Positions 46,554-58,825 of a stretch of 64,000 nucleotides of DNA are shown here, piece after piece (the stretch's first letter is position 1; each line of letters starts with the position of its first letter). The translations under genes were made by a program, and so were the position numbers. Under the pieces are notes generated by a model. The model saw only the letters and a list, made by a program, of their open reading frames with translations. It searched no databases and was not told the origin of the DNA. Source of the stretch: Brachionus rotundiformis (lineage: Eukaryota; Rotifera; Eurotatoria; Ploima; Brachionidae); NCBI GenBank assembly GCA_016802295.1, contig JAESIW010000020.1, positions 2,370,120 through 2,434,119 on the forward strand, written 5' to 3'.

Positions 46554-48057
46554 TTAGAGCCATTCACGTTGTTGAATTTGATGACCAAGACCTACGAAAA
46601 ATCCCCGACTTCCGGCCTCAAATCTAGGATCCTTTAAAAAAAATTACAAAATATGAAAATAATTTTAAAAAATTACTTCATCTAATTTTTTTTGAAGTTT
46701 GACTAAGTCTTCACCAAACCAAAGATACTCAGGTACTTCGACAAAGCTATTCGGTGCCAGAAGAGTTTCGATACATAACTCATAATTTGATATACTTAAA
46801 TTTCAATTCATTTATAACTTAACTAATTAATTTGTTGAAATTTACATTTTTCGGTATGTGTTTATGGCAGTTTCTTTTCTGACTCTCCAGTCAGAAAATT
46901 TATCCTGGTCATTAAAATCTAGTAGCTCTAAATCTTCAATTACTCTTTCGGTATCTATTTCATTGCTCTTGAAGTTCAAAATATGAAGATGATTTCTTTT
47001 TTTTGTTAAAAAAATTATTTTGATTATAAAATTTTATTCTTGAAATCACCTCATTTCTGGTAAAAAGCTTTTTTTGTAATTTTTGTCAATGCTTTTCAAT
47101 AAATCCAATGTGTAAATTTTACTTTCTTTTTCAAATGGCTTAAAATTAAATTATTTAATTTAAAGATAAAAAAAAACTTGAAACACTTTATTTAACATAT
47201 TATTGAATAAATAATTATCTGTTGTTTAAATGGTATAAGAGATTTTAAAATTTTACATACTTTTCCATTATTTTTAATGGCTTGTAAGCATTCTTCTGGT
47301 GCCCTGTCTAAATAAATAACAACATGAGGTTTCCACAATTCACCAAGAGTATTTGGAATCAAATCTCTTAGGTAAAATCTATACGCTTTTATCAAAAATA
47401 AAAAATATGCCTCAAAATGAATTATTTTTTAAAATTACCTTGATCACTGAGGAGATTATTTTCATAAAGAGCTTGTGTTATTACTGAATCACTATGGGCA
47501 GAACGTTCTAGAACTACTCCTTGACCAGTGCTCATTAAGTGAAGCAGAGCGGTTCTTGTTTGCATCCATCTTATGTTGTAGAAAGCGTGTTGAAGGGAGA
47601 TGGTGTTTTTGAAACTTGGCTCTAAATGCCATTCTTCCAAAGAGTCAATATGAAATCGTTTATTATCTCCGACATATTCGTTTATTATTTCTCTAGCATT
47701 ATGCCCGTTGGGTAATTGGTATAAATGAGCATCTAGATCTGGCTCTCTAGCATACACAAAGTCAATTTCTTTGGCCAATTTTTTCGCAAAGCTCGATTTA
47801 CCAGAACCAAAATTTCCCTCTACAGTTATAAGTAGGGTATTTTCACCCAGTTTTTTCATGGTGGAATCAACAAATTGGTCCCATAGTCCATATTGTTTTT
47901 TCTTGTAATCAAAAGGTTTTTCATATTTTTTACCTATTTGATCGATTGAAAAATCTCTCTTGGCCAAAACAATCAAAGATTTTAGATTTGATGGTCTAGC
48001 TAGATTGTTTTTATTAGGCAGAGTTGCTAGTCCGGGGATCACCTTGCTAAGCATCAT
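46554..48057 (-). CDS. NDUFA10: NADH dehydrogenase 1 alpha subcomplex subunit 10 (complex I)
   Basis: Accessory subunit of mitochondrial complex I, derived from the deoxynucleoside kinase fold. Exon 1 begins MMLSKVIPGLATLPNKNN, a probable mitochondrial presequence. It then carries LITVEGNFGSGKSSFAKKLA (P-loop), REPDLDAHLYQLPNGHN, RWMQTRTALLHLMSTGQGVV and LERSAHSDSVITQALYEN. Later short exons give AYRFYLRDLIPNTLGELWKP with HVVIYLDRAPEECLQAI, then FEKESKIYTLDLLKSIDKNY, FLPEMSNEIDTERVIEDLEL and the end block DPRFEAGSRGFFVGLGHQIQ. It terminates REWL-stop at 46554. Introns are about 50-80 nt. It lies 291 bp upstream of UROC1 on the same strand; nothing suggests a functional link. Confidence 0.94.
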
Positions 48058-49608
48058 TTGATTGAATTATCTAAATAAATTAAAGTTAATTGGCAAATAA
48101 ATTAGAAGAATCAGAGGGGATGACGGAACTTGAAGGACCTGTTAAATGTATTGGCATTAAGAGTTTAGTTTATCGAATAGAATGCAAGAGTAGCAAAGAG
48201 TTTTAAAAATTAATATATGTAGAGAATTAAATGCAACAATTTTGATTATATTAAAATTTTATAATTTTTCCTTGATTGTAAATAAAACTTAACTAAATTT
48301 AAAAAGAATTTTTAAGTCTTTTAATAAACTTTTTAAAAAATTAAAGATTTAATTTTTTCTTCTTATTTTCAAAAGTTTGATTTAGGAAAATACTGAATTA
48401 TTAAATTAACAGTTTCAATTGATTTATAAATTTTATTAAACATCTATATAAAATAAATTAAATAAAAAAATTTTTTTTAAAATTTCATCATTAAATAAAG
48501 CAATAAATTTGCATATAATTCCATTAAGGGAAGATATATATATCTTTTAGCTTTTTGTGTTTATTATTCTATTAAATTTATTGTTTCTATTCTATTAAAT
48601 TTATTGTTTTTTAAATTTTTTTGTTAATATTTTTAAAAGGACTTACTGCTAATTTATTATTTAATTATTTTTGGTGATTCAGATTTCGTTTGGTATTGAA
48701 TTTTATCCTATTCTAATTGTCTTTTATTTCAAGAAAATTCGGTTTCAAATTTTCAAATTTTATGATATCAACAATTAAAGCTACAAAAAAAGAAAAAAGT
48801 TAATGTCTAGTGACATATATCAATCATGCAATAAGAGTTATTAAACTTTTGCGAAAAATTTTATAATTTAATTTAAAGTTAAAATATTTGAGTATAAAAT
48901 CAAATAAAAAAATATCTTTAATTGTCATTTTAAATTTTTAATTAGTTTTAAAATAAGTTTTTAACAAATGATTCAAATGAAAAAATTATAATTTTGTCAC
49001 TTTTATAAATCTTAGTAAAAAGTTTCAAGTCATAACTTCTGAGGCTCTGAATTTTATCAATTTGATCTTTATTAAATAAATGGTTAAAAATACACCAATT
49101 TAATATAAAAAAAAATATATACAAAAAATTGATCGTTTAATAGCTGTTGGGAAATTTAAAGATTATTCAAATTATTTAGTAGAGAAAAAATTTTTACTTG
49201 AAAAAATAAAGATAGAAAGTATAGTTTTGATTTTTTCTTTATTTTAGGACAATTAGATTTAAGAGATAAAATTTTCTAAACTTAAATTTGCCAATTTAGA
49301 ACAACTCAATTTTAAATAACTTGCCTTTGGTTATTTCGTAAGCTGAAACAGAAATTAACTATCCAAACTCTGACAAGGAAATTTTTAATATAAAAATAGT
49401 CCATGTGTATAAATATTAAAATTAAAATTCTGGTTTATAACTAGTTAATCTAATGGTTTATTTCTAATTTAAGTTGAATTAAAAAAAAGAAACCCAAATT
49501 CAGAAACTCACCTTTCTTTATTGTGTAAAAAGAAGTTCAAAATTTTGAATTAATTTTTGAACAATTTGATTATTTTGAAATATTAATTCAACTTTAGTTT
49601 TAGATAAA
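48058..49608. promoter_or_regulatory. Divergent upstream region of NDUFA10 (-) and transporter (+)
   Basis: AT-rich, non-coding. Contains a tandem 23-bp duplication at about 48565-48610 (unit TATTCTATTAAATTTATTG plus TTTC, twice). No promoter motif recognised. Confidence 0.4.
48565..48610. repeat. Two-copy 23-bp tandem duplication
   Basis: Unit at 48565-48587 is repeated at 48588-48610 with a last-base difference. Probably replication slippage in AT-rich DNA. Confidence 0.75.
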
Positions 49609-51116
49609 ATGAGAGATGATTCCCATAAAATTTTCCCATCAGACAACCAGCCAAATAATGCTAAATACTTTGAATCTGAGTCAAAAGATCAGCCTAAACA
49701 TGACGAAAAAGAATTCGTTCACAAAGAAGGTGGTTGGGGATGGCTCGTAGTGCTATGTACCGGATATTGTTTTGGTATTCTAATAGGGATGTGTAATAAT
49801 TATGCATTAATTTATGTGGAATTGGAAAGAGTCTTTAACGAAACTGAAAATCACGTGACCTATGCTGGTTGGATCGGAAGCATGTCTGTTGGAATTCAAT
49901 ACATTTTTTGTGTATTAGGCAGCATACTAATAGACTTATCTAATCCTCTTAAAATAGGTCTTCTTGGAGGAATTATATCAACTTTAAGTTTATTTTCATC
50001 CGCATTTGTAAAAAAACTTACCATTTATTTTTTTACTTATGGCTTTATGTTTGGAATAGGACAATCATTTTTACTTTCATCAACTTTATCAATTCTGCCA
50101 CATTATTTTAACAAGCGGTTGTCTTTGGCAAATGGGATAATGAATCTAATTGGCTCAGTAATTATTGTTATACTTCCAATATTTACTTCAATATTTATTA
50201 ACAACTATGGTCTAAAAGCAACTTTTTTCTTTCTGTCCGCTTTGAACTCTGTTTCGATTATTCTTGTTTTTACATTTAAATCCCAACTGCCAAAACCAAA
50301 AGATCTAACTCTTAAAAAAGAATTAAAAAATAGCCTAGGAATTGAGGTATTAAAGAAGAAAATGTTTGTTGCCTGGTGTTTTATAACTTTTATTGGAAAA
50401 TTTGGCTATTTTATACCAATATTAAATATTGTAAGATTTTTTAAAAACTTTTTAGCTTTTAATAGTTTGAAAATTCTCAAGGATCATCATGCTAAGCTAG
50501 CTTTTCCCGATAAACCACCTGTTATAGTAAACATAGTATTTTCAACATGTGCTGGGATAGCTGGAATTGTTTTTGGAAAGCTAGGAGACTATACTATTAA
50601 AGTAAATTTTACATATATTTTAAATTTAAATACAAAATTAAATTATTTGATCGGAAATATTAAGTATTTTAACCATGTACATTACCATACTTTTGTTTAC
50701 TTATCATATGGAATTGTTCAGATTTTTATACCTTTTGCAACTGATTACGGCACATTTATGATTCAGATCGTTATATTGGGTATTATAGATGGTATTCTGC
50801 TTGCATTCATTGTTCCGATTTCAGTCGATTTAGTAGGATCTTCTAAACTAAGTAACCAAGCAATAGGTAAAGTTGAAATACAGTTTATAAAATATTGTTA
50901 TTTTAAATTTAATATTTAGGCTATTATCATATTTCAATGAGCTCAACATCAATTGCTGGTCCGGCAGTGGCTGGTAAAATATACGAAATTTATAAAAGTT
51001 ATGATATCGCTTTTTACATGGGTGGACTAACATCACTCTTAGCTGGATTTCTTATGGTTATTCTGTATTTTATAATAAATTCTTATGAAAATAAAAAAGT
51101 AAAGTCACAAATATAA
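49609..51116 (+). CDS. MFS transporter, monocarboxylate transporter (SLC16)-like, copy 1
   Basis: The N-terminal SLC16 signature EGGWGWLVVL is followed by GYCFGILIGMCNNYALIYVE, TENHVTYAGWIGSMSVGIQY and further membrane segments, twelve expected in all. The frame stays open from 49609 to 50919, but comparison with the paralogue at 56-57.5 kb shows that two stretches are introns. These are 50431-50481 (51 nt) and about 50601-50663 (63 nt); both are multiples of three and stop-free. A third intron precedes the last exon (NQAIGYYHISMSSTS, AGPAVAGKIYEIYKSYDIAF), which ends at 51116. Spliced length is about 445 residues. Substrate is unknown; family members carry lactate, pyruvate, ketone bodies, aromatic amino acids or thyroid hormone with or without protons. 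Confidence 0.88.
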
Positions 51117-51793
51117 AATGTAAAAAACTAATTAGATTGATTTTTTAAGCTTTCAGTCGAAGAAGAAGTAAAATTGGACAAAATAATTAAAATTGATGTT
51201 TTTTAATTTGAAAATTTATTTTTTTTAAGAAAATAAATTATTAATTGGTTGTAATTTTTTTAATTCTCATAATTAAAAAATGTTCAATAAAAATAGATTA
51301 TTAATTAATTTTATATTTTATTAGGAATTTTTGGATTTTGTTTAATTTTTTTATGAAAATTAATATTTTATCAAATAATAGAATCTTTTAATTAAATTAT
51401 TTTCAAAGAAATCAAATGACACAAATAAATTTAAAAGAGTAAGCCAACATTTAAGAATGAATTTCCAATTTAATTTTGTTGTCAAAAAGATTAATTACAT
51501 TCCGTCAATTTAAGATCATCCTGAATCGTTCCAAACACTCGATCTAGTTTTTAAGCAAAATAAGATTTTTAATTTTACATTTCACTAAATAACTAAAATG
51601 ATATTTTAATTTAGCATTTTGGACTTAAATCGGATAATTTTTTCATTTAGTCCTTGAGGCAAAAAAATGTCTTTATAAACTAATGATAATCTTACGATCG
51701 ACAAAAAGGTCACCTAGAATAAGTTTTGCTGATATTCTTTAAATATAAAATCTCTTACGAATTTAAAAAAATATACATTTTTAAAATTTTAAA
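51117..51793. other. Intergenic AT-rich sequence
   Basis: No supported gene; promoter region of the peroxidase gene by position. Confidence 0.4.
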
Positions 51794-53976
51794 ATGAAGC
51801 TCATTGCAGCTTTATGTGTCATCTTATCTATATCAATTAACTCAATTTTTTGCATACAACTAAAAATAATTAGATCAATAGATGAATTGAATCAGCCAGT
51901 ATCTGTATCACGCTCTTTAGGACTAATTACTGAGGATTTTATTGAAAAACTATTCTCTAATATTTCTGTTGAATTAAATAGCAAGACTCAGGCACGATCA
52001 CTTTTGGAAAAAAATAGCAAGCAAACTGTCTTGACTCCTGGTGGAAGCAAACGAGCAAAAGAAATACATGATTTGTCCACAATAGGTTTAAAGGCAGCTA
52101 GAGCAATTGCAAATGCCCAAGGATACCAAAGTCAACAAAAAAGCAATATATTGTTGAAAAGCTACAAGGCTCCGTCGAAATTTTGTCCCTATGCTACCAA
52201 GCCTTATTGTGATTTTTCCTATCCATATCGTAGTGCGGATGGATCTTGTAATAACAAATATTATACATGGTGGGGCATGAGCGAAACTCCATTTAAGCGT
52301 ATTCTAAATCCAATTTATGATGATGGCCTTAATATACCAAGAAGACGATCTGTAATGGGAAGAACACTGCCTAATCCTAGAAAAATCGCTTTAGTGATTC
52401 ATCATGATCTTGATATGATATCTCATGTTACCAACATGTTTCCTCATTTCGGTCAATACATTGACCATGATTTGACTTTGACAGCTCTGATTTCTGATGA
52501 GGAAGGAAGTCCAATTAAATGTTTTTGTCACAGTAAGGACTTTGATTGTTACAATATTCCGATTCCAATAGACGACCATATAAATAAAGATCAGCGATGC
52601 ATGGTTACTCCAAGATCAGCAGCAAGCTTTAAAAAGTTCAATTGTCATTTAGGACACAGGGAACAACTCAATTTGCTGACACACTGGCTGGACATGAGTC
52701 AAACATATGGCAATGATTTGAAATCAAACCTAAAGCTTCGTCTTAGATACGGTGGTCTTTTAAATTCATCAGTCATTCGAGGATTGAACCGAGACTATAT
52801 GCCATTTATTCAAGACGGTAGTTGTCCGAACATACCTGCTGGCCAGCCTTGCTTCAAGTCAGGTGATATCCGTGTTAACCAAAACAGCATTTTGACTTCA
52901 ATTCAGACTATTTGGTTAAGAGAGCATAATCGTGTTGCCATCATTTTGGCAAAAATAAATCCATATTGGTCAGATGAAAAACTTTTTCAAGAAGCTAGAA
53001 AAATAGTCACGGCTACTTATCAGCATATTATTTTCAAAGAATGGCTACCAATTTTAGTTGGAATAAAAGTTGCCAAATTATATGGACTCTTGCCACTAAA
53101 TCAAGGATACTTTAACAGATATAATTATAAATTATTTCCAAATATAGCCAATGAATTTAGCACTGCAGCAATGAGGTTTGGACATACTTTGGTTAGAGCA
53201 TCAGCCATTAAAGTCGACAAAAATTACCATGCTTACTCAAACTCATCGTTTCCCTCAATTATATTTAAGCCTGCTTCTGCTTTCCAAAGAGGAGGCTTGG
53301 ACTCTTATGTCAGAGGTTGTATTGTTGAATCATCGCTTAGATACGATTCGAATATCGTAGATCATTTGAATAATCATCTATTCGAAGGCTTAAATAAAGA
53401 TAGTCCAACTAAGCGATTTTCACTACCAGCATTGAATATACATCGTGGAAGAGACCATGGTTTACCTGGATACAACCACTACAGAGCCCTATGTGGACTA
53501 AATTATGCCAAATCTATAGATGATTTGTTTAATATACCTGTTCATATAAGAGCCAAGTTAAAGACACTTTATGAGCATGTTAACGATATCGATTTGTTTA
53601 CTGGTGGCGTAAGTGAATTACCAATCGAAGGTGGAGTGGTTGGCCCAACTTTTGCATGTAAGCTTTAGTAATCTAAGTATAAGCAATTATATTGATAATT
53701 AATTTAAAAGGTATTTTGGCAAAACAATTTAGAGACTTAAAATTTGGTGACAGATTTTATTACGAAAATGGACATGACTATAAAACTAGATTCTCATATC
53801 GTCAGTTGGACGAGATAAGAAAAGCCTCTTTTGCCAGAGTTTTATGTGATAACATAGATATTCAATTTGTGCAAAAAAATCCATTTTTGAGAAATAATTT
53901 TCAAACAAATCCCTTGATTAGTTGCGGCAATATAGACAGTATAAACTATTTGGCTTGGAAAGATAAAGCTTACTAA
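51794..53976 (+). CDS. Secreted animal haem peroxidase (peroxinectin/chorion peroxidase-like)
   Basis: Two exons (51794-53657 and 53711-53976) give 709 residues. The N-terminus MKLIAALCVILSISINSIFC is a signal peptide. A propeptide-like region is followed by the peroxidase domain from CPYATKPYCDFSYPYRSADG. The distal haem site FPHFGQYIDHDLTLTA supplies the distal His. WLDMSQTYGNDLK and IQTIWLREHNRVA (catalytic Arg) follow. The proximal His is in AAMRFGHTLVRASAI, then LPALNIHRGRDHGLPGYNHY. The second exon completes the fold with CILAKQFRDLKFGDRFYYEN and ends WKDKAY. All catalytic residues are present. Roles in the family include extracellular matrix cross-linking, defence and halide oxidation; which applies here is unknown. 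It ends 81 bp from the convergent MsrB gene. Confidence 0.94.
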
Positions 53977-54057
53977 TCAAAATTTTTCTTAATTTTTTTA
54001 TTGTTATTTTATTAGTATTTTATCAATAAATAATAAATGTATTTTTGATTTTAGAGT

Positions 54058-54649
54058 TTATTTTCCGACAAATTTTATTGAAACTCCATTAATGCAGAAT
54101 CTTTCGCCAGTTGGTTCCGGTCCATCTTCAAAAACGTGTCCGAGATGAGCACCACACTTTCAAGCAGTAAAAATACTTTTTCCTCTTAAAAAAAATATCA
54201 ATTCATACTTTGGAGCAGGTAACTTCAGTTCTGATCATTCCATGTGATTTATCTATTGATCGTGTGATATTTTCTTCGTTTTTAGACGCTTTGTAGAAAG
54301 CTTAAATTAAATGGTTCATTTTATTTCGGACCAAATTGGTTTAAACAAACCCGGCCAGCCACAATGACTGTTAAACTTTGTGTCTGATCTAAAAATATAA
54401 TATTTTTTTTTTTTTTAAATTTAAATTTTTATATTGTTTTACGTAAAAAGTTCGGCACCGCAACAAATACAGACATACTTTCCATTTTTATCAAAATTCA
54501 AGTACTCGCTTGTATACGGCTAAATAAATAGTCTTATATTGGCCAAAAAAAAACTTTAATCTCACTCTCTCAGTCCCTTTCTGTCTAGTTACATAATATT
54601 GTTCAGGTGTCAGAGTTTTCTTCCATTTTTCATCGTCGTTTTGAGACAT
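54058..54649 (-). CDS. MSRB: Peptide-methionine (R)-S-oxide reductase B
   Basis: Reduces methionine-R-sulfoxide in proteins. Five exons can be joined on the minus strand, giving about 131 residues: MSQNDDEKWKKTLTPEQYYV, TRQKGTER, PYTSEYLNFDKNGKYVCICC, GAELFTSDTKFNSHCGWPAF, SKNEENITRSIDKSHGM, EVTCSKCGAHLGHVFEDGPE and PTGERFCINGVSIKFVGK-stop at 54058. Two CxxC pairs (CICC and CSKC) form the structural zinc site. The catalytic residue is the Cys of RFCINGVS, so this is the cysteine form and not the selenocysteine form. The Cys in NSHCGWP is a candidate resolving cysteine. There is no obvious targeting signal. Only 81 bp separate its 3' end from the peroxidase, so the two 3' UTRs probably overlap. 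Confidence 0.92.
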
Positions 54650-54915
54650 TTTGGCTGTTCTAGAAATAATTTTTCATCAACTGTTTATATATGTTTGCTA
54701 AATTTTTAATTATGTAATTTTCTAGATCATTTTGCGAATAATTTTGTTAAAGCAAAAAACAAACTTATACATTATCTATTAATTATTTAAAATTTATTTA
54801 TCAATGGTTAAATTTAAATTTACAAATTTTAAAAACCTAACTCAAAAAAATATTGAAATATTCTCATAATAAGTCTTGATATTAATTAAATAATAAATAA
54901 GCTAGCAGCGAACAA
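54650..54915. other. Upstream region of MsrB
   Basis: AT-rich, non-coding; holds the MsrB promoter by position. A TTTCTAG acceptor-like site lies 11 bases before the MsrB ATG. Confidence 0.4.
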
Positions 54916-55020
54916 ATTTTAGGAAAAGAGTGGTGAAAGGATGGAACAAGTCAGCAAAAATTTGAATCCAGAATAGCCAATGGTTTTAAAAACAAGGTTG
55001 ACAAAGCGTGAATAATATAA
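54916..55020 (+). pseudogene. Short non-LTR retrotransposon C-terminal remnant
   Basis: The plus strand reads KRVVKGWNKSAK and, after a frameshift, ESRIANGFKNKVDKA. This is the same RVV..WN.L......FK..LDK box found at 36.7 and 13.2 kb. It is frameshifted and shows only about 30 recognisable residues. Confidence 0.65.
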
Positions 55021-55075
55021 GCTACCATCTCTAGGAGTTTACTGTCTCCAAGCTTCGTTAATGACCAAATCTGGA

Positions 55076-55192
55076 CATATTGAAGTTGATGATCATGTTC
55101 AAAAATTATTTTTTTTTAAATTTTTTAGCCAAAAAATATTTAAAAACCTATTTTTATAAAAATTTTTGAGCTTGATCATAAACTTCAATATG
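55076..55192. repeat. Imperfect inverted repeat (fold-back), 31-bp arms
   Basis: The arm starting CATATTGAAGTTGATGATCA (55076-55106) is mirrored, with a few mismatches, by the arm ending AAACTTCAATATG (55162-55192), across an AT-rich loop of about 55 bp. No convincing flanking duplication. It follows directly after the retrotransposon remnant. Confidence 0.75.
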
Positions 55193-56068
55193 ATCAAAAG
55201 AGTACACTTTAATGGAGTTACTCTTTATTATTATAATTATTATCATTGCCAAAACCTTGTCTTTATAGTTAAATTTATAAAAAACTTTGACTAATTTATT
55301 GGATTATTTTTATCAAAATACATCTGCTAATATAAAGTGTTATTTTTCAAATTTTTTAAATCGAGCTCAAGTTTTATTTTTTATTAAATGATTGAATATT
55401 TTTCAAGTATTTCCGTATCATTATAAACTTATCCCATATGACTTGGTAAATTAAATACACTCTAAATTTAAAAATTTTAAAAGATTTTTGATTAAATACA
55501 ATTTTGTTATGCAAAATGTAAAATTACATTCAGAAATAAATAACTGCCCAAGCCTAGAACTAGAAATCAAGTTGATTAATTTTCATGATAAGTTTATCTA
55601 ATATTATTTTTAGTTAATAAATTTAAAACGAGTAAAAAAAAAGAATCAAATAGAAAATTAGTTTTTTGATTCTATGAAATCATCTGATGATAAACCGGTT
55701 AGACTTTTTCTTTTAAATTTAACTCTACTTCTATCGTTCGATAACTCTATATTTAATTTTTCCCATACCATTTATAATATATGACTGGTTGTGCAATCAT
55801 TTTTTAACTAACAAGGAAAAAAATTACATTCTAAATCTATAAACTCTTGAAAAAAATTTCATCCAGCCGACTAACTTAGACAACTCATTCATATTTTAAA
55901 GGTTGAGCAATAAATCATCGAAAAAAATTAATTTCTAGATTTTTTCAATTTTGCTCTCAAATATAAAACAAATCGTCCTAAAATATTAAAAATAAATAAA
56001 ATTTGAATGTTAAAATTTTTTTAGTAAATTAAATTACAACTGGTAAATATTTATCAATTTTCATAGGA
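55193..56068. other. Intergenic sequence upstream of transporter copy 2
   Basis: AT-rich, no supported gene. A TTTTCATAG acceptor-like site ends two bases before the ATG at 56069. Confidence 0.4.
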
Positions 56069-57545
56069 ATGAAATTCAAATTTCCAAGGCCAAGTGAATC
56101 TTATCATAGTGACGGAGGCTGGGCATGGATAGTCAACATAGCTACAGGCTACTGCTTTGGTATTTTAATAGGAATGTGCAACAATTATGGATTGATATAT
56201 GTTGAATTTGAACGCAATTTTCAAGATACTGAAAATCATGTGACTTATGCCGGATGGATAGGTAGCTTGGCTATAGGTGTCGAATACGTCTTTTGCGTTT
56301 TAGGCAGTATTTTAGTCGACTTATATGATCCATTAAAAATTGGTTTGTTAGGTTCTGTCATTTCCACAGTGTCACTTGTAGGCTGCATTTTTGTTACTAA
56401 TTTAAAGTTATATTTTCTGACTTATGGTTTTTTATTTGGCTTTGGTCAAGCGTTATTATTAGCAGCTACGCTGTCAATTTTGCCATATTATTTTGAAAAA
56501 AAACTTTCGTTGGCAAATGGCATAATGAACTTTATAGGGTCGGTAATTATTGTGCTATTGCCAATAGTTACATCTGCTATCATTAATGCTAGTGGTTTGA
56601 AAATGACTTTTGTTATGTTGGCTGGTATAAATGCGTTCGGAATTTTAGCAGTTCTGACTTATATAACACCTGAGAAAAATAAAAACGAATCGAACAGTGT
56701 TTTAAAACAAGTAAAAAAGAGTCTTGGAACTGAAATTTTCAATAGGAAAAAGTTTATTTTATGGTGTGTTGCAACATTTATTGGAAAATTTGGTTATTTT
56801 ATTCCAATAATAAATATAGTAAACAACAAAAACAAAAAAAAAACTATTATTTTATTCTTTTAATTTAAACTTTTTCAGGACCATTTTGGAAAATTGGTTT
56901 TTCCCGACAAGGAGCCTATGATCATTAATGTCGTATTTTCCACTTTAGCAGCTGTAGCGGGAGTTATTTTTGGAAAATTGGGAGACTGGACAGCTAAAGT
57001 ATTTTATTAAGTAAAAATATTAATTTTTTTTAAAACTTCAAATAAGAAAATACCACATATTCATTATCACACAATTGTCTATCTTTTTTATGGAGTTACT
57101 CAATTTTGTATTCCTTTTTCCAACATTTATTGGGTGTTCATGATGGAAATTGTCATATTGGGTATTTTTGATGGCATTTTGTTATCTTTTATTGTTCCAA
57201 TCGCATATTCTTTGGCTGGTTGTCATAAATTGGCGAATCAAGCCATTGGTTATTACCATATTACAATGAGCATTACAGCGGTTGCTGGTCCAACTGTAGC
57301 TGGTAAAATATTTGAAATCTACAATAGTTATGACAACGCATTTTATCTGGGAGGCTTAGCATGCTTTGTATCCGGAATCCTCTTGTTGTTTGGAACAATT
57401 TTAATCGACTTTTTCAAGCTGGATACCGTAAGTGAATCTAAAATATAAATCTAAATTGAATTTTTTTTCCAATTTATTATTTAAGATTAATGAATCAGAA
57501 CAAAATGAAATTCAAGATAAAATCGAAGACACCATCAAAATTTAA
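56069..57545 (+). CDS. MFS transporter, monocarboxylate transporter (SLC16)-like, copy 2
   Basis: Paralogue of the gene at 49.6-51.1 kb. DGGWAWIVNI is the SLC16 signature; then GYCFGILIGMCNNYGLIYVE, TENHVTYAGWIGSLAIGVEY and GYFIPIINI up to the first intron (56819-56878). Exon 2 gives DHFGKLVFPDKEPMIINVVF and FGKLGDWTAK. Exon 3 starts KIPHIHYHTIVYLFYGVTQF and ends before a strong GTAAGTG donor near 57429. The last exon gives INESEQNEIQDKIEDTIK and stops at 57545. Reading through that donor would instead stop at 57448. Intron positions match copy 1. Twelve membrane segments are expected; substrate unknown. The polar N-terminal leader of copy 1 (about 36 residues) is largely missing here. Confidence 0.88.
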
Positions 57546-58825
57546 TTCAAAATTAATCAATTAGTTATAGAAAAACAAAAATTTTTCGATTAAAAAAACT
57601 TAATAAAAAAAATTTAATTTTAATTTTTCGTCAGTCAAAACAATTCTGAAAAATATTCTTTAAATTTAATCTATTTGATTTATTATTATTAATATTTGAA
57701 ACTTTTTGCTAAAAAATTAATTAAGTAGTAGTAGGCGTTTAGCTCTGTTTTAATCATAGTATTATTAAGAGTTTACCTTTTTTATGATAAAGTTTTCCTC
57801 GTGATTGTTCCATTTTTTATAAATTTTATTTGAAAATGATTTTTACTCATAAAAAAAATCAGTAATTTTTAATTTTTTTTCAATTAAAAGCTCAAACATC
57901 ATCATAACAGGAAATATTTTTTATCTAACTAAATGCAGTTAAATACAATTGGCAACAAAAAAATGAACAATTCACATTTACATTTGTATTTAATTTTAAA
58001 TTGAGACATTAATCAATTAGAAAAGCAGAAAACTTAAATTTATTTCATACTTTTTATTTCATTTTCTAGACCTACACTAAAGAAGGAATTATTATAGTTT
58101 TAATTAAAGAAAATATGATTGACTCGAAAAATCGATCCAAAACTGAAGTCACATGCTTGAACATCAAACTAGATACCCTGAAAAGAATTTGTAAGGGATA
58201 TAAATATGAATAAAAGAAAAGCATATACACAGGGAACATCTCAATAACTTGGACATCAACAATCTAAAAAAGCTTGTTGGAATGAAGATGACCTGGGTGA
58301 TGCAAGATTAAAGGCGAAAGATCGAATTAATTCTTCATAAATCAAAAGTAATGACCAAATGCTACATAAGGATTGAATAAGGAGAAAATAAATCTTAATA
58401 ACATCTGTAATAATATACAGTATATTGTCACCATGTTAAATAATTAATTAATTAGGTTTATTTAAAATCAAAATTAAAAATTTTTAAGAATTAAATTCGT
58501 ATCAAAAAATATTTAGTAACTGTATAAAATCTTTTTTCTACGCTAGAATATATTTATGTATTTGCATGATACGAATCCTAATTTCCTTCCTAATACCTGA
58601 GATATCAGTTCTCAGCTGAGTTATATTATATCTTGGTGTTTTTAAAATAGAAGAAAACAGATAAAAAATTATCTTGGGCTTTGATTAATTAATCTAAACA
58701 TTTTTAAAATTTATTTTAAACTATTCTATTGTTAAATTTGTTTTGGATATTATAAATTGGAATTTATATTTAAGTGTAAATTTTTTTTAAAAATCATTTA
58801 AAATTAAATTAATTAACAGTTGATA
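57546..58825. other. Intergenic AT-rich sequence
   Basis: No supported gene. A GTAGTAGTAGG run near 57725 looks like the reverse complement of the CTA-repeat tail at 36.9 kb. A slightly GC-richer stretch at 58.1-58.4 kb has no convincing reading frame. Confidence 0.4.

Noticed and set aside
58090..58390. Slightly GC-richer patch that might be LINE endonuclease or another remnant
   Set aside because: Only a few residues resemble the endonuclease (ARLKAKDRI), with stops in all frames; not enough to call.
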